From assembly GCF_001422285.1 (NCBI RefSeq), contig NZ_LMMO01000001.1, positions 96,252 to 160,251 on the forward strand: a DNA stretch of 64,000 nt, written 5' to 3'. Of the stretch, positions 8,612 through 16,802 are shown one piece after another (positions within the stretch are counted from its first letter, which is position 1; every line of letters begins with the position of its first letter). Both the position numbers and the translations under genes were made by a program. The notes below the pieces were generated by a model. It was not told the origin of the DNA. It saw nothing but the letters and a program-made list of their open reading frames with translations, and made no database searches. Source of the DNA: Frigoribacterium sp. Leaf263. Lineage in GTDB: Bacteria; Actinomycetota; Actinomycetes; Actinomycetales; Microbacteriaceae.

Positions 8612-8617
8612 AAAGAT
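8612..8617 (+). promoter_or_regulatory. -10-like hexamer of leaderless methyltransferase gene
   Basis: AAAGAT (imperfect TANNNT), 6 bp before GTG 8624; supports that start codon. Confidence 0.45.
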
Positions 8618-8623
8618 GGGGGA

Positions 8624-10258
8624 GTGCCTCTCGTCTCCACCGATCACGCCCTGCTCGCCCGACTCCGCTCCGACCTGTCGTCGTCGGGGTTCACCGTCGA
8701 CCGCCTGAGCGGCCCCGACGCCTGGGGTCCGACGGCCGGTGCGGCGCTCTTCCGCGGCGAGCGGGTCGCCGCCCGTCGCGCTCTGCGCCGCAGCGCCCGG
8801 GCGAACGACGGGATCCGCACGGCGGCGACGCTCGCCCTGCTGTTCATCCTCGGGTACCCGCAGCCCCGGGCCGACGTCGAGCGCGCCCTGCCCACCCTCG
8901 GCGTCGACGACGCCGAGACCCTCGGGTTGATCGAGACGGACGACGCCGCGTCGACTCCGTCGGACGTCGCGGGGCCCGACGTCGACGGCCCCGCTGCCGA
9001 GGGGACGGCCGGCGTCGTCCGGGCCCGGGTCGACCTCCGCCCGTACTCGTTCGTCGACGGCGTCGGCGAGGCCGCCTGGTGGATCGCCTCCGATCTCGGC
9101 GAGCTGGCCCTCGGCGGCGCGCTCCGCGAGGATCACGTGCTCGGCGTCGGCGGGGCGTCCGCGACCCTCGCGGGGCTGATCGTCCCGCGCGACGTCGACC
9201 GGGCGCTCGATCTCGGCACGGGCTGCGGCATCCAGGCGATGCACGTCGCCCGGCACGCCCGCCACGTCGTCGCGACCGACATCTCGACCCGCGCACTCGC
9301 CTTCGCCCGGTTCAACGCGGCGCTCAACCTCATCGACGGCATCGAGTTCCGCCTCGGGAGCCTGTTCGAGCCGGTGGCCGGCGAGATGTTCGATCACGTC
9401 GTCTCGAACCCGCCGTTCGTCATCACACCGCGTCTCGAGGGGGTGCCCGAGTACGAGTACCGCGACGGCGGCATGGAGGGCGACGACCTCGTCGCCTCGG
9501 TCGTCGCCCAGGTGGGGCGGCACCTGACCCCCGGCGGCGTCGCCCAGCTGCTCGGCAACTGGGAGTCCGCGGGCCCGGGAGGCGCGCCCGCCAAGAAGGG
9601 CGCCTACTCGGTCGCCGACTGGGCGTCACGCGGAGGCGTCCCGCTCGACGTCTGGGTGGTCGAGCGTGAGCTGCAGGACCCGGCCGCCTACGCCGAGACG
9701 TGGATCCGCGACGGTGGCACCCGCCCCGGCAGCGACGAGTTCGAGCGCCTGTACGAGGCCTGGCTCGGCGACTTCGAGGCCCGGGGCGTCGAGCAGGTCG
9801 GGTTCGGCTACGTGACCCTCCGCCGCCCCGTCGACGAGGCGCGTGCGCCCGTGGTGCGGATCGAGCGCCTCCTCGGGGCCATGGGGGCGAACGAGGTCGG
9901 CCTCGGCTCGCATCTGCTCGCGACGATGGACGCCATCGACGCCCTGCGGGATCTCGACGACGACGCGCTGCTCGCGACCCACCTGCGCGTGGCCGGCGAC
10001 GTCACCGAGGAGCGGCACTACTGGCCGGGCAACGACGACCCGACGGTGCTCACCCTCCGGCAGGGCGGCGGGTTCGCCCGCAGCGTCGAGTCCGGCACGG
10101 CCCTGTCGGCCCTCGTCGGAGCCTCCGACGGCGAGCTGTCGGCTGCGGCCGTCGTGGGGGCGCTGGCGCAGCTGCTGGGAGTCGAGGAGGCGCAGCTCCG
10201 TGTCGAGCTGGCACCGCGCCTCCGCGAGCTGGTCGCCGTGGGCATGCTCCGACTCTGA
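8624..10258 (+). CDS. Class I SAM-dependent methyltransferase with extra N- and C-terminal domains
   Basis: A 544-residue protein. The central Rossmann methyltransferase has motif I ALDLGTGCGIQAMHVA at about 195-210 and the NPPF catalytic loop (HVVSNPPFVITPR) at about 262-265. NPPF is the hallmark of enzymes that methylate planar nitrogens such as glutamine (PrmC/HemK) or bases (RsmC-like). The N-terminal 170 residues match the helical domain found ahead of this methyltransferase in actinobacteria (DUF7059-like, from memory). The C-terminal 180 residues resemble no domain I can name. Length far exceeds PrmC, so a distinct substrate is likely. GTG start chosen for its -10-like hexamer and because earlier starts run through the tRNA terminator. 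Confidence 0.82.
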   Translation: MPLVSTDHALLARLRSDLSSSGFTVDRLSGPDAWGPTAGAALFRGERVAARRALRRSARANDGIRTAATLALLFILGYPQPRADVERALPTLGVDDAETLGLIETDDAASTPSDVAGPDVDGPAAEGTAGVVRARVDLRPYSFVDGVGEAAWWIASDLGELALGGALREDHVLGVGGASATLAGLIVPRDVDRALDLGTGCGIQAMHVARHARHVVATDISTRALAFARFNAALNLIDGIEFRLGSLFEPVAGEMFDHVVSNPPFVITPRLEGVPEYEYRDGGMEGDDLVASVVAQVGRHLTPGGVAQLLGNWESAGPGGAPAKKGAYSVADWASRGGVPLDVWVVERELQDPAAYAETWIRDGGTRPGSDEFERLYEAWLGDFEARGVEQVGFGYVTLRRPVDEARAPVVRIERLLGAMGANEVGLGSHLLATMDAIDALRDLDDDALLATHLRVAGDVTEERHYWPGNDDPTVLTLRQGGGFARSVESGTALSALVGASDGELSAAAVVGALAQLLGVEEAQLRVELAPRLRELVAVGMLRL

Positions 10259-10275
10259 GTCGCCCGGCGCGGCGA

Positions 10276-10300
10276 CCGGCGGCCCCCGCGGGACCGCCGG
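10276..10300. terminator. Hairpin between convergent genes
   Basis: CCGGCGG (10276-10282) pairs with CCGCCGG (10294-10300), and the stem continues for three more pairs after one mismatch. It sits between the methyltransferase and the convergent epimerase-like gene. Confidence 0.6.
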
Positions 10301-10311
10301 CCGTGATGCGG

Positions 10312-11238
10312 CTACCGCCCGTTGCGGTCGCCCCAGGTGCGCCACGAGTACTCGGGCACGAAGCCGAGCAGGTCGCGCGCCTTGTCGGAGCTGAGCAGGG
10401 GCTCGTTGCCCTCGATCGCCGCCCGGCGCTCGACCTGCGGGTAGTAGCGGTCGGCGAGCACGGACGTCGGCGTGTTCATGACCGTGTCGGCGTTCGCGAT
10501 GATGAACGCCTCGAAGCCGACCATGTCGGACTCGAGCGCCTTGCGGACGGCCTGAGCGCCGTCGCGGGCGTCGATGTACGAGAACAGGTTGAACGTGCGC
10601 TGCTCCGGGGTCTCGTCGAAGGGGAACGCCTCGTAGTCGCCGTCGTCCATCACGTTCGAGAAGCGCAGCCCGAACATCTTCAGCTGGCGGTCCCAGCGGG
10701 TGAAGTGGCGCGCCATCTCCTCGTCGAGGGCCTTGCCGAGCGAGTACGACGACTCGGGGCGGACCGCGTACTCCTCGTCGACGGGCAGGTAGGGCGGGTC
10801 GAGGTCGAACGGGATGCCGAGCAGCGTCTCGCTCGAGGCCCACACGACGTTGCGGATGCGCGCGGCGCGGGCGGCCGCGAAGACGTTGTAGCTGGCGGTC
10901 ACGTTGTTCGTGAACAGCGACGCGTTCGGCACGAGACCGGGCGCGGGGATCGCCCCGAGATGCACGACGGCGTCGATGTTGTCGTACCGGTCGTCGATGT
11001 GGGTGAGCGCCTGGACGACCTCGCCGTAGTCGGCGAGGTCCACGCGCACGAACGTCACGCCCTCGACGGGGTCGGGGCTGGGGGCCCGGTCGAGGAGCAC
11101 GACCTCGTAGCCGTGCTCGACGAGGTCGCGGACGACGGCCCGGCCGAGCTTGCCGCTGCCGCCCGTCACGGCCACCCGCTCGTGGGGGCCGAGCTTCGAC
11201 GTGCTGCGGTCGGTGGTGCTGGGGGGAGTGGACGTCAT
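10312..11238 (-). CDS. NAD-dependent epimerase/dehydratase (extended SDR)
   Basis: A 308-residue extended SDR. The nucleotide-binding GGSGKLG is at 26-32, Asp50 (LLDRA) points to NAD(H), and the catalytic set is Ser135/Ser136, Tyr165 and Lys169 (YSLGK). The substrate part contains ETLLGIPFDLDPPYLPVDE, as in uronate dehydrogenase-like and UDP-sugar epimerase-like members, so the substrate is probably a sugar or sugar acid. The specific substrate cannot be read. The gene stands alone, with an AGGAAG ribosome-binding site ahead of ATG 11238. Confidence 0.85.
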   Translation of the reverse strand: MTSTPPSTTDRSTSKLGPHERVAVTGGSGKLGRAVVRDLVEHGYEVVLLDRAPSPDPVEGVTFVRVDLADYGEVVQALTHIDDRYDNIDAVVHLGAIPAPGLVPNASLFTNNVTASYNVFAAARAARIRNVVWASSETLLGIPFDLDPPYLPVDEEYAVRPESSYSLGKALDEEMARHFTRWDRQLKMFGLRFSNVMDDGDYEAFPFDETPEQRTFNLFSYIDARDGAQAVRKALESDMVGFEAFIIANADTVMNTPTSVLADRYYPQVERRAAIEGNEPLLSSDKARDLLGFVPEYSWRTWGDRNGR

Positions 11239-11570
11239 CGTCTGTTCTTCCTGCCTGTCGGGGAGACTCCGTTCTACCAGGAGGCACCGACACCGGGAGG
11301 GTCGACCGGACGGGTGATGCGGACCACCCGGCGACGATCACCCGCTCATCTCGCCGTGCAGGCCGGTCGAGCCGCTATCTTGTAGTGCGCTCTCGGCTGG
11401 TTACCGAGGCGCCCGCGCCCGCCGATCGATCGGCGGTCCCGTGCCCGGTCTCCTGATCCGATCGCGCACGGCCCCGGTCCAGGGCGCGGACCGCACGCCT
11501 CCGTCCGAGTCTCGACTCGTCGACGGGGGCGTGCCGTCTCTCCGGCGCGATGGGGCAAGATCGAGTCATC
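11239..11570. other. 332-bp intergenic region between divergent genes
   Basis: No credible gene. It must hold promoters for the epimerase (minus) and the DUF3516 helicase (plus). It contains one perfect 16-bp palindrome at 11420-11435, and an AT-richer patch near 11374-11385 (CTATCTTGTAGT) that could be a promoter core. Otherwise I see nothing. Confidence 0.5.
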
Positions 11571-14141
11571 ATGCCCTCCGCTGCCACCGCTCCTCTCGCC
11601 GCCCTGCTGCCCGCCCGGCCGGGCGCCGCCTCCTACGATGCGGACGCGGCGTACGCGGACTTCGCCGGCTGGGCCGAAGGCCGCGGTCTGCCCCTGTACC
11701 CCGCGCAGGACGAAGCGATGATCGAGCTCGTCTCGGGCGCCTCCGTCATCCTCAGCACGCCCACCGGCACGGGAAAGTCGCTCGTGGCCGCCGGCGCCCA
11801 CTTCGTGGCGCTGAGCAAAGGGCAGCGCACGTACTACACGGCCCCGATCAAGGCCCTGGTGAGCGAGAAGTTCTTCGCCCTCGTCGAGCTCTTCGGGCCC
11901 GAGAACGTCGGCATGGTCACCGGCGACTCGTCGGTCAACTCCGACGCGCCCATCATCTGCTGCACCGCCGAGATCCTGGCGAACCTGGCTCTTCGGCACG
12001 GCGACGACGCCGAGGTCGACCAGGTCGTCATGGACGAGTTCCACTTCTACGGCGACCAGTCCCGCGGCTGGGCCTGGCAGGTGCCGCTCCTGCTGCTGCC
12101 GCGGGCGCAGTTCCTGCTGATGTCCGCCACGCTCGGCGACGTCACCCGCATCACCGACGACCTCTCGCGACGGACGGGGCGGCCCGTCGCCCGGGTCACC
12201 GGCGTCGAGCGCCCCGTGCCGCTGCACTACACGTACGCGCAGACGCCGGTTCAGGAGACCGTCGAGGACCTGCTGGGCACCGGGGAGGCGCCCGTCTACG
12301 TCGTGCACTTCTCGCAGGCGGCGGCCCTCGAGCGGGCCCAGGCGCTGTCGAGCATCAAGATCGCCAGCCGTGAGCAGCGCGACGAGATCGCCGAGCTCAT
12401 CGGCGGATTCCGCTTCAGCACGGGCTTCGGCAAGACCCTCGGCCGACTCGTGCGATCGGGCATCGGCGTGCACCACGCCGGCATGCTGCCGAAGTACCGC
12501 CGTCTCGTCGAGCAGCTCGCCCAGAGGGGGCTGCTGCGGGTCATCTGCGGCACCGACACCCTCGGCGTCGGCATCAACGTTCCCATCCGCACGGTGCTGC
12601 TGACGGCGTTGACCAAGTTCGACGGCACGCGCATGCGACAGCTCTCGGCACGGGAGTTCCATCAGATCGCCGGTCGTGCCGGTCGGGCGGGCTACGACAC
12701 GTCGGGCTCGGTCGTGCTGCAGGCGCCCGAGCACGAGATCGACAACCTCAAGGCCATCGAGAAGGCCGGCGACGATCCGAAGAAGAAGCGGAAGATCGTC
12801 CGCAAGAAGGCGCCCGAGGGGTTCGTCTCGTGGGGCGAGCCGAGCTTCCAGAAGCTCATCGCCGCCGAGCCCGAGGCCCTGACCTCGCACATGCAGATCA
12901 CCCACGCCATGCTGCTGAACGTCATCGGGCGCGGCGGAGACGTCTTCGGCGCCGTCCGGTCGCTCGTCTTCGACAACCACGAGCCGCGAGCCCGGCAGTA
13001 CGCGATGGCGCGGCAGGCCATCTCGATCTACCGCACGCTGCGGACCGCCGAGGTCGTCGTCCAGGAGCCGTCCGTCGACGGGGGCGATCCGGTCATCCGG
13101 CTGACGGTCGACCTGCAGGCGAACTTCGCGCTGAACCAGCCGCTCTCGCCCTTCGCGCTCGCGACCTTCGACGTGCTCGACCGCGAGTCGCCCAGCTACG
13201 CGCTCGATGTCGTCTCCGTCGTCGAGTCGACGCTCGACGACCCGCGCCCGATCCTCTCGCAGCAGCAGTTCAAGGCCCGCGGCGAGGCCGTCGCCGCCAT
13301 GAAGTCCGAGGGCATCGAGTACGACCAGCGGATGGAGCTGCTCGAGCAGGTCACCCACCCCAAGCCCCTCGACGAGCTGCTGACGGCGCTCTTCGAGACG
13401 TACAAGGCGTCCCAGCCGTGGATCGGCGACTTCGAGCTGAGCCCGAAGTCGGTCGTCCGCGATCTCTACGAACGGGCGATGACCTTCGGCGACTTCGTGA
13501 ACTTCTACGGACTCGCCCGATCCGAGGGTCTCGTGCTGCGCTACCTGTCCGACGCGTTCCGGGCCCTGCGGCAGACCGTCCCCGACGAGGCCAAGACCGA
13601 CGAGCTCGCCGACCTGATCGAATGGCTGGGCGAGCTGGTGCGACAGGTCGACTCGAGCCTCCTCGACGAGTGGGAGGAGATGCTCAACCCCCGGGAGGTC
13701 GACGCCCACGACGACATCGTCCCGCCCGTGCTGCGTCGCTTCAGCGCGAACGAGCGGGCCTTCCGCATCGCCGTCCGCAACGAGATGTTCCGGCGCGTCC
13801 AGCTCGCCGCGCGCGACGACGCCGAGGAGCTCGGTCGGATCGACGCCGCCTCGGGGTGGGACACCGACCGCTGGGGCGAGGCGCTCGACCGCTACTACGA
13901 CGAGTACGACTCGATGGGCACCGACGCGGCCGCTCGCGGGCCGCACATGCTCGTCGTCGAGCAGCTGCCGACGGTGTGGCGGGTCCGGCAGATCCTCGCC
14001 GACCCCGAGGGCGACCACGACTTCGGCATCTCGGCCGTCGTCGACCTCGCGTCGAGCGACGAGCGGGGTGAGGCCGTGGTGACCGTCACCCACGTCGGAC
14101 CCGCCTCCGAGCGCACCGGGGGCATGCGCGTCGAGGAGTAA
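11571..14141 (+). CDS. DEAD/DEAH-box (Ski2-like) RNA helicase, DUF3516 family
   Basis: An 856-residue Ski2-type superfamily 2 helicase. Walker A is STPTGTGKS (about 62-70), motif II is DEFH (about 155-158), motif III is MSATLGD (about 185), and motif VI is QIAGRAGRAGYD (about 365). The last ~450 residues form the actinobacterial DUF3516 region. Such proteins probably unwind structured RNA in RNA turnover or ribosome assembly; that is inference from the family. Start placed at ATG 11571, the first residues of the Ala-rich N-terminus; an in-frame ATG at 11550 would add seven residues. Confidence 0.9.
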   Translation: MPSAATAPLAALLPARPGAASYDADAAYADFAGWAEGRGLPLYPAQDEAMIELVSGASVILSTPTGTGKSLVAAGAHFVALSKGQRTYYTAPIKALVSEKFFALVELFGPENVGMVTGDSSVNSDAPIICCTAEILANLALRHGDDAEVDQVVMDEFHFYGDQSRGWAWQVPLLLLPRAQFLLMSATLGDVTRITDDLSRRTGRPVARVTGVERPVPLHYTYAQTPVQETVEDLLGTGEAPVYVVHFSQAAALERAQALSSIKIASREQRDEIAELIGGFRFSTGFGKTLGRLVRSGIGVHHAGMLPKYRRLVEQLAQRGLLRVICGTDTLGVGINVPIRTVLLTALTKFDGTRMRQLSAREFHQIAGRAGRAGYDTSGSVVLQAPEHEIDNLKAIEKAGDDPKKKRKIVRKKAPEGFVSWGEPSFQKLIAAEPEALTSHMQITHAMLLNVIGRGGDVFGAVRSLVFDNHEPRARQYAMARQAISIYRTLRTAEVVVQEPSVDGGDPVIRLTVDLQANFALNQPLSPFALATFDVLDRESPSYALDVVSVVESTLDDPRPILSQQQFKARGEAVAAMKSEGIEYDQRMELLEQVTHPKPLDELLTALFETYKASQPWIGDFELSPKSVVRDLYERAMTFGDFVNFYGLARSEGLVLRYLSDAFRALRQTVPDEAKTDELADLIEWLGELVRQVDSSLLDEWEEMLNPREVDAHDDIVPPVLRRFSANERAFRIAVRNEMFRRVQLAARDDAEELGRIDAASGWDTDRWGEALDRYYDEYDSMGTDAAARGPHMLVVEQLPTVWRVRQILADPEGDHDFGISAVVDLASSDERGEAVVTVTHVGPASERTGGMRVEE

Positions 14142-14218
14142 CCTCGATCCCGTGCTCCCCGACCCGGGAGCCGCCGATGACCGCAGCACCACCGTGCTCC
14201 GTTCCACGAGGAGGACCC

Positions 14219-14980
14219 ATGTCTCGCCTGTCCGGAAAAGTCGCGATCGTCACCGGGGCGGCCTCGGGCATCGGCGAGGCCATCGTCCGTCGATTCGCCG
14301 ACGAGGGGGCGCACGTCATCGCCACCGACATCGTCGACGGGACGGCCGTCGCGGCAGAGGCCGGCGCCGAGTTCCTCCGCCACGACGTCGCCAACGGCGG
14401 CGACTGGAAGCGCGTCATGGACCACGTCGCCGAACAGCACGGCCGCCTCGACGTGCTCGTCAACAACGCCGGCATCGTCTCCGGTCAGTCGATCGACGTG
14501 ACCCAGCTCGAGAGCTGGAACCGGGTCTTCGCCGTCAACGTCACCGGCGTCATGCTCGGCACCCGCTTCGCCATCGAGCGGATGCGCGCCAACCCCGAGG
14601 GGGAGGGCGGCTCCATCATCAACCTGGCGCCGGCGACGTCGTTCCTCGGCTTCGGCGACGACGCGGCGTACACGGCGAGCAAGCACGCGCTCGTCGGTCT
14701 CACCCGCTCGAGCGCCGCCCACGCCGCGCAGGAGGGCTGGGACATCCGCATCAACTCGCTGCACCCCGGCCCGACGGACACCGCGATGTTCCGTCGCCAG
14801 GTCGAGGCGCAGCCGGGCCTGCTCGACGCGTTCAAGACGATGAGCCCGCGCGGTCGGCTGGCTCGACCGGAGGAGGTCGCCGGGCTCGCCCTGCACCTCG
14901 CGTCCGACGACTCGGCGTTCTCGACCGGCGGGCAGTTCGTCGTCGACGGCGGCCTGTCGAGCACGCACCCCTCGATGTAG
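14219..14980 (+). CDS. Short-chain dehydrogenase/reductase (classical SDR)
   Basis: A 253-residue classical SDR. The cofactor motif is TGAASGIGEA at 12-21, the structural motif NNAG sits near 83-86, the catalytic Tyr-Lys pair is YTASK at about 151-155, and a PGPTDT motif follows. It resembles 3-alpha/20-beta-hydroxysteroid dehydrogenase-type and cyclopentanol dehydrogenase-type SDRs, but no substrate can be assigned. Start chosen at ATG 14219, which has a strong GAGGAGG ribosome-binding site about 8 bp upstream; an ATG at 14177 is in frame but poorly placed. Confidence 0.88.
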   Translation: MSRLSGKVAIVTGAASGIGEAIVRRFADEGAHVIATDIVDGTAVAAEAGAEFLRHDVANGGDWKRVMDHVAEQHGRLDVLVNNAGIVSGQSIDVTQLESWNRVFAVNVTGVMLGTRFAIERMRANPEGEGGSIINLAPATSFLGFGDDAAYTASKHALVGLTRSSAAHAAQEGWDIRINSLHPGPTDTAMFRRQVEAQPGLLDAFKTMSPRGRLARPEEVAGLALHLASDDSAFSTGGQFVVDGGLSSTHPSM

Positions 14981-14999
14981 CGCAGGCGTCGATCGAGCC

Positions 15000-15016
15000 G
15001 ACCCGCGCCTCCTGGG
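15000..15016 (+). repeat. Dispersed 17-bp element
   Basis: GACCCGCGCCTCCTGGG, 19 bp after the SDR stop codon and in the same sense as that gene. Confidence 0.75.
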
Positions 15017-15105
15017 TGGAGCGCGCGCTCCACGGCCATCACGCGGAGGTGCGTGACAGCACCGCGAGCCTGCCCGCCCCCGCCCTCGAGCCCCGGGCCG
15101 GAGAT

Positions 15106-15161
15106 CGAGTGGTCGGAAGATGCCCTTCATCCTCGATCGAAGGGCGTCTTCCGACCACTCG
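15106..15161. repeat. Long hairpin with 22-nt arms
   Basis: Arms 15106-15127 and 15140-15161 are complementary over 22 positions with a single G-U, around a 12-nt loop. It lies between the convergent SDR and rnhA genes and could end both transcripts, but it is much longer than the other terminators here. Confidence 0.8.
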
Positions 15162-15184
15162 ACGCCGCTGCCGTCGAGACGCCG

Positions 15185-15275
15185 GCGCGGGTCGCGGGTC
15201 GCGGGTCGAGGGTCGCGTCAGAGCGTCGACCGCGGGGGAGGCGCGGGTCGCGTCAGAAGAGCGTCGCGGGAGGCG
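15185..15275. repeat. GCGGGTC tandem tract and duplicated rnhA 3' end
   Basis: About four GCGGGTC-type 7-bp units (15187-15215) lead into GGGTCGCGTCAGAGCGTCG. That sequence is nearly repeated at 15246-15266, where it includes the rnhA stop codon. This suggests a small duplication at the end of rnhA. Confidence 0.5.
15236..15250 (-). repeat. Dispersed 17-bp element
   Basis: GGGAGGCGCGGGTCG, ending 3 bp before the rnhA stop codon at 15253-15255; in the sense of rnhA it reads just after the stop. Confidence 0.65.
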
Positions 15276-15786
15276 CGGGCGGGGTCGCCGGGGCCGCGAT
15301 CGGGTCGGTCGTCGACACGGGAGCCCCCGGCCAGCCGGGCCCGCTCGGCACCGTCGTGCGGTTCTGGAACGCCGTCGCCGCACCGCGCGCGCGCACGTCG
15401 GCCGCCTCGTTCATCTCGTGGCCCACGTGACCGCGCACCCACTCGAAGCGGACCCGTCGGCCGGCCAGGGCGGCGTCGAGCTCCTTGAGGATCTCGACGT
15501 TCAGCACCGGCTTGCCGTCGGCCTTCCGCCAGCCCTTGCGCTTCCAGCCCGGCATCCACTCGGTGCAGGCCTTGATCGTGTACTGGCTGTCGCAGAGGAT
15601 GTGCAGATCGTCGTCGGTGCCGGCGGTCGCCCGCAGCAGCTCGAGCACGGCCGTCAGCTCGCCCTGGTTGTTGGTGGCCCGCGGCCAGCCGCCGGCCGCC
15701 CAGCGCTCGTCGTCGACGTACCAGGCCCAGCCGGCCGGTCCGGGGTTGCCGAGGGCGGATCCGTCTGCTGCGGCGGTGATGGTCAT
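15253..15786 (-). CDS. rnhA: Ribonuclease HI
   Basis: Cleaves the RNA strand of RNA-DNA hybrids such as R-loops and replication primers. All catalytic residues of the E. coli enzyme have counterparts: Asp8, Glu43, Asp66, His120 and Asp130. They lie within AADGSALGNPGPAGW, NNQGELTA, CDSQYT and WVRGHVGHEMNEAAD. The basic handle region KRKGWRKADGKPV is present. The 177-residue length includes a Pro/Ala-rich tail of about 35 residues not found in the E. coli protein. ATG 15786 is preceded by AAGGAG. Confidence 0.93.
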   Translation of the reverse strand: MTITAAADGSALGNPGPAGWAWYVDDERWAAGGWPRATNNQGELTAVLELLRATAGTDDDLHILCDSQYTIKACTEWMPGWKRKGWRKADGKPVLNVEILKELDAALAGRRVRFEWVRGHVGHEMNEAADVRARGAATAFQNRTTVPSGPGWPGAPVSTTDPIAAPATPPAPPATLF

Positions 15787-15838
15787 GCGGGGGTGCTCCT
15801 TGCGTCGACGGCGTGCCTGACCACGGTAACGGACCCGG

Positions 15839-15850
15839 CCCGCGCCTCCT
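15839..15850 (+). repeat. Dispersed element, partial
   Basis: CCCGCGCCTCCT in the rnhA leader, between the terminator hairpin and the rnhA start; this copy is antisense to rnhA. Confidence 0.55.
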
Positions 15851-15873
15851 GTCGGGGCCCCGCGGCGGGCTCG

Positions 15874-15915
15874 CGTCATCGGTGGCGGGTCAGAGCTGAC
15901 CCGCCACCGATGACG
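15874..15915 (-). terminator. Terminator hairpin after aldo/keto reductase
   Basis: Two 20-nt perfectly complementary arms (15874-15893 and 15896-15915) with a 2-nt loop, 21 bp beyond the aldo/keto reductase stop. Confidence 0.85.
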
Positions 15916-15936
15916 GTGACCCGCCGCAGCCCGCGG

Positions 15937-16767
15937 TCACTCGACGTCGTCGGGGTGCGACCCGGTGCGGCGGCCCGACTCGAGCCGGGCGATCGCCGCG
16001 AGGTCGGCGTCGTCGAGCTCGAAGCCGAACACGTCGAGGTTCGAGCGGATCCGGGACGCCGTCGCCGACTTCGGGATCACCACCATCCCCTGCTGCAGAT
16101 GCCAGCGGATGACGACCTGCGCCGTGCTCACCCCGTGCCGCTCGGCGATGCCGAGCAGCACCTCGTCGTCGAGGATCCGCCCGCGGGCGAGCGGCGACCA
16201 CGCCTCGGTGACGATGCCGTGAGCGTCGCCGAACGCGCGCAGCTCCCGCTGCGGCAGCCACGGGTGCGCCTCGACCTGGTCGACGACCGGCACGACGTCG
16301 GTCTCGCCGAGCAGTCGCTCGAGGTGCGCGATCGAGAAGTTGCTGACGCCGATCGACCGGGCCCGCCCCTCCGCCCGGATCGTCTCGAGGGCGCGGTAGG
16401 TCTCGACGTAGCGGTCGCGCGCCGGTGCGGGCCAGTGGATCAGGTACAGGTCGACGTGGTCGGTGCCCAGCCGGGCGAGGCTCTCGTCGAACGCGCGCAG
16501 GGTCTCGTCGTAGCCGTGCGCCGTGTTCCACACCTTGGTCGTCAGGTAGACGTCGTCGCGATCGAGCCCGGAGGCGCGGATCGCCCGCCCGACGCCGGCC
16601 TCGTTGCCGTAGAGGGTCGCGGTGTCGACGTGGCGGTAGCCCTCGTCGAGGGCGATGCGGACGACCCGTTCGGCCTCGTCGTCGGCGACCTTGTAGACGC
16701 CGAGGCCGAGCTGCGGGATCGTCGTGCCGTCGGTGAGCTCGAGCCGGGGGACTTCGATGTCGGACAT
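15937..16767 (-). CDS. Aldo/keto reductase (2,5-diketo-D-gluconate reductase type)
   Basis: A 276-residue NADPH-dependent reductase with a TIM-barrel fold. The catalytic tetrad is complete: Asp48, Tyr53, Lys78 and His111, in YRHVDTATLYGNE, TTKVW and LIHWP. The cofactor-binding end IPKSATASRIRSNLDVF near 230-246 fits NADPH use. Members reduce aldehydes and ketones; the physiological substrate cannot be named. It lies downstream of an MFS exporter on the same strand with a dispersed repeat between them. Confidence 0.9.
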   Translation of the reverse strand: MSDIEVPRLELTDGTTIPQLGLGVYKVADDEAERVVRIALDEGYRHVDTATLYGNEAGVGRAIRASGLDRDDVYLTTKVWNTAHGYDETLRAFDESLARLGTDHVDLYLIHWPAPARDRYVETYRALETIRAEGRARSIGVSNFSIAHLERLLGETDVVPVVDQVEAHPWLPQRELRAFGDAHGIVTEAWSPLARGRILDDEVLLGIAERHGVSTAQVVIRWHLQQGMVVIPKSATASRIRSNLDVFGFELDDADLAAIARLESGRRTGSHPDDVE

Positions 16768-16784
16768 GCTGAGATCCTGCCAGG

Positions 16785-16802
16785 CCGAGGAGGCGCGGGT
16801 CA
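16785..16802 (-). repeat. Dispersed 17-bp element
   Basis: CCGAGGAGGCGCGGGTCA. In the sense of the MFS gene it reads TGA-CCCGCGCCTCCTCGG, with the TGA being the MFS stop codon itself. Confidence 0.8.

Noticed and set aside
8537..8623. Earlier start for the methyltransferase at ATG 8537
   Set aside because: The frame would run through the tRNA-Ala terminator hairpin; GTG 8624 has a -10-like hexamer at the right distance.
15106..15161. A second tRNA or structured riboswitch at the long hairpin
   Set aside because: A simple two-arm stem with no cloverleaf and no aptamer-like side helices.
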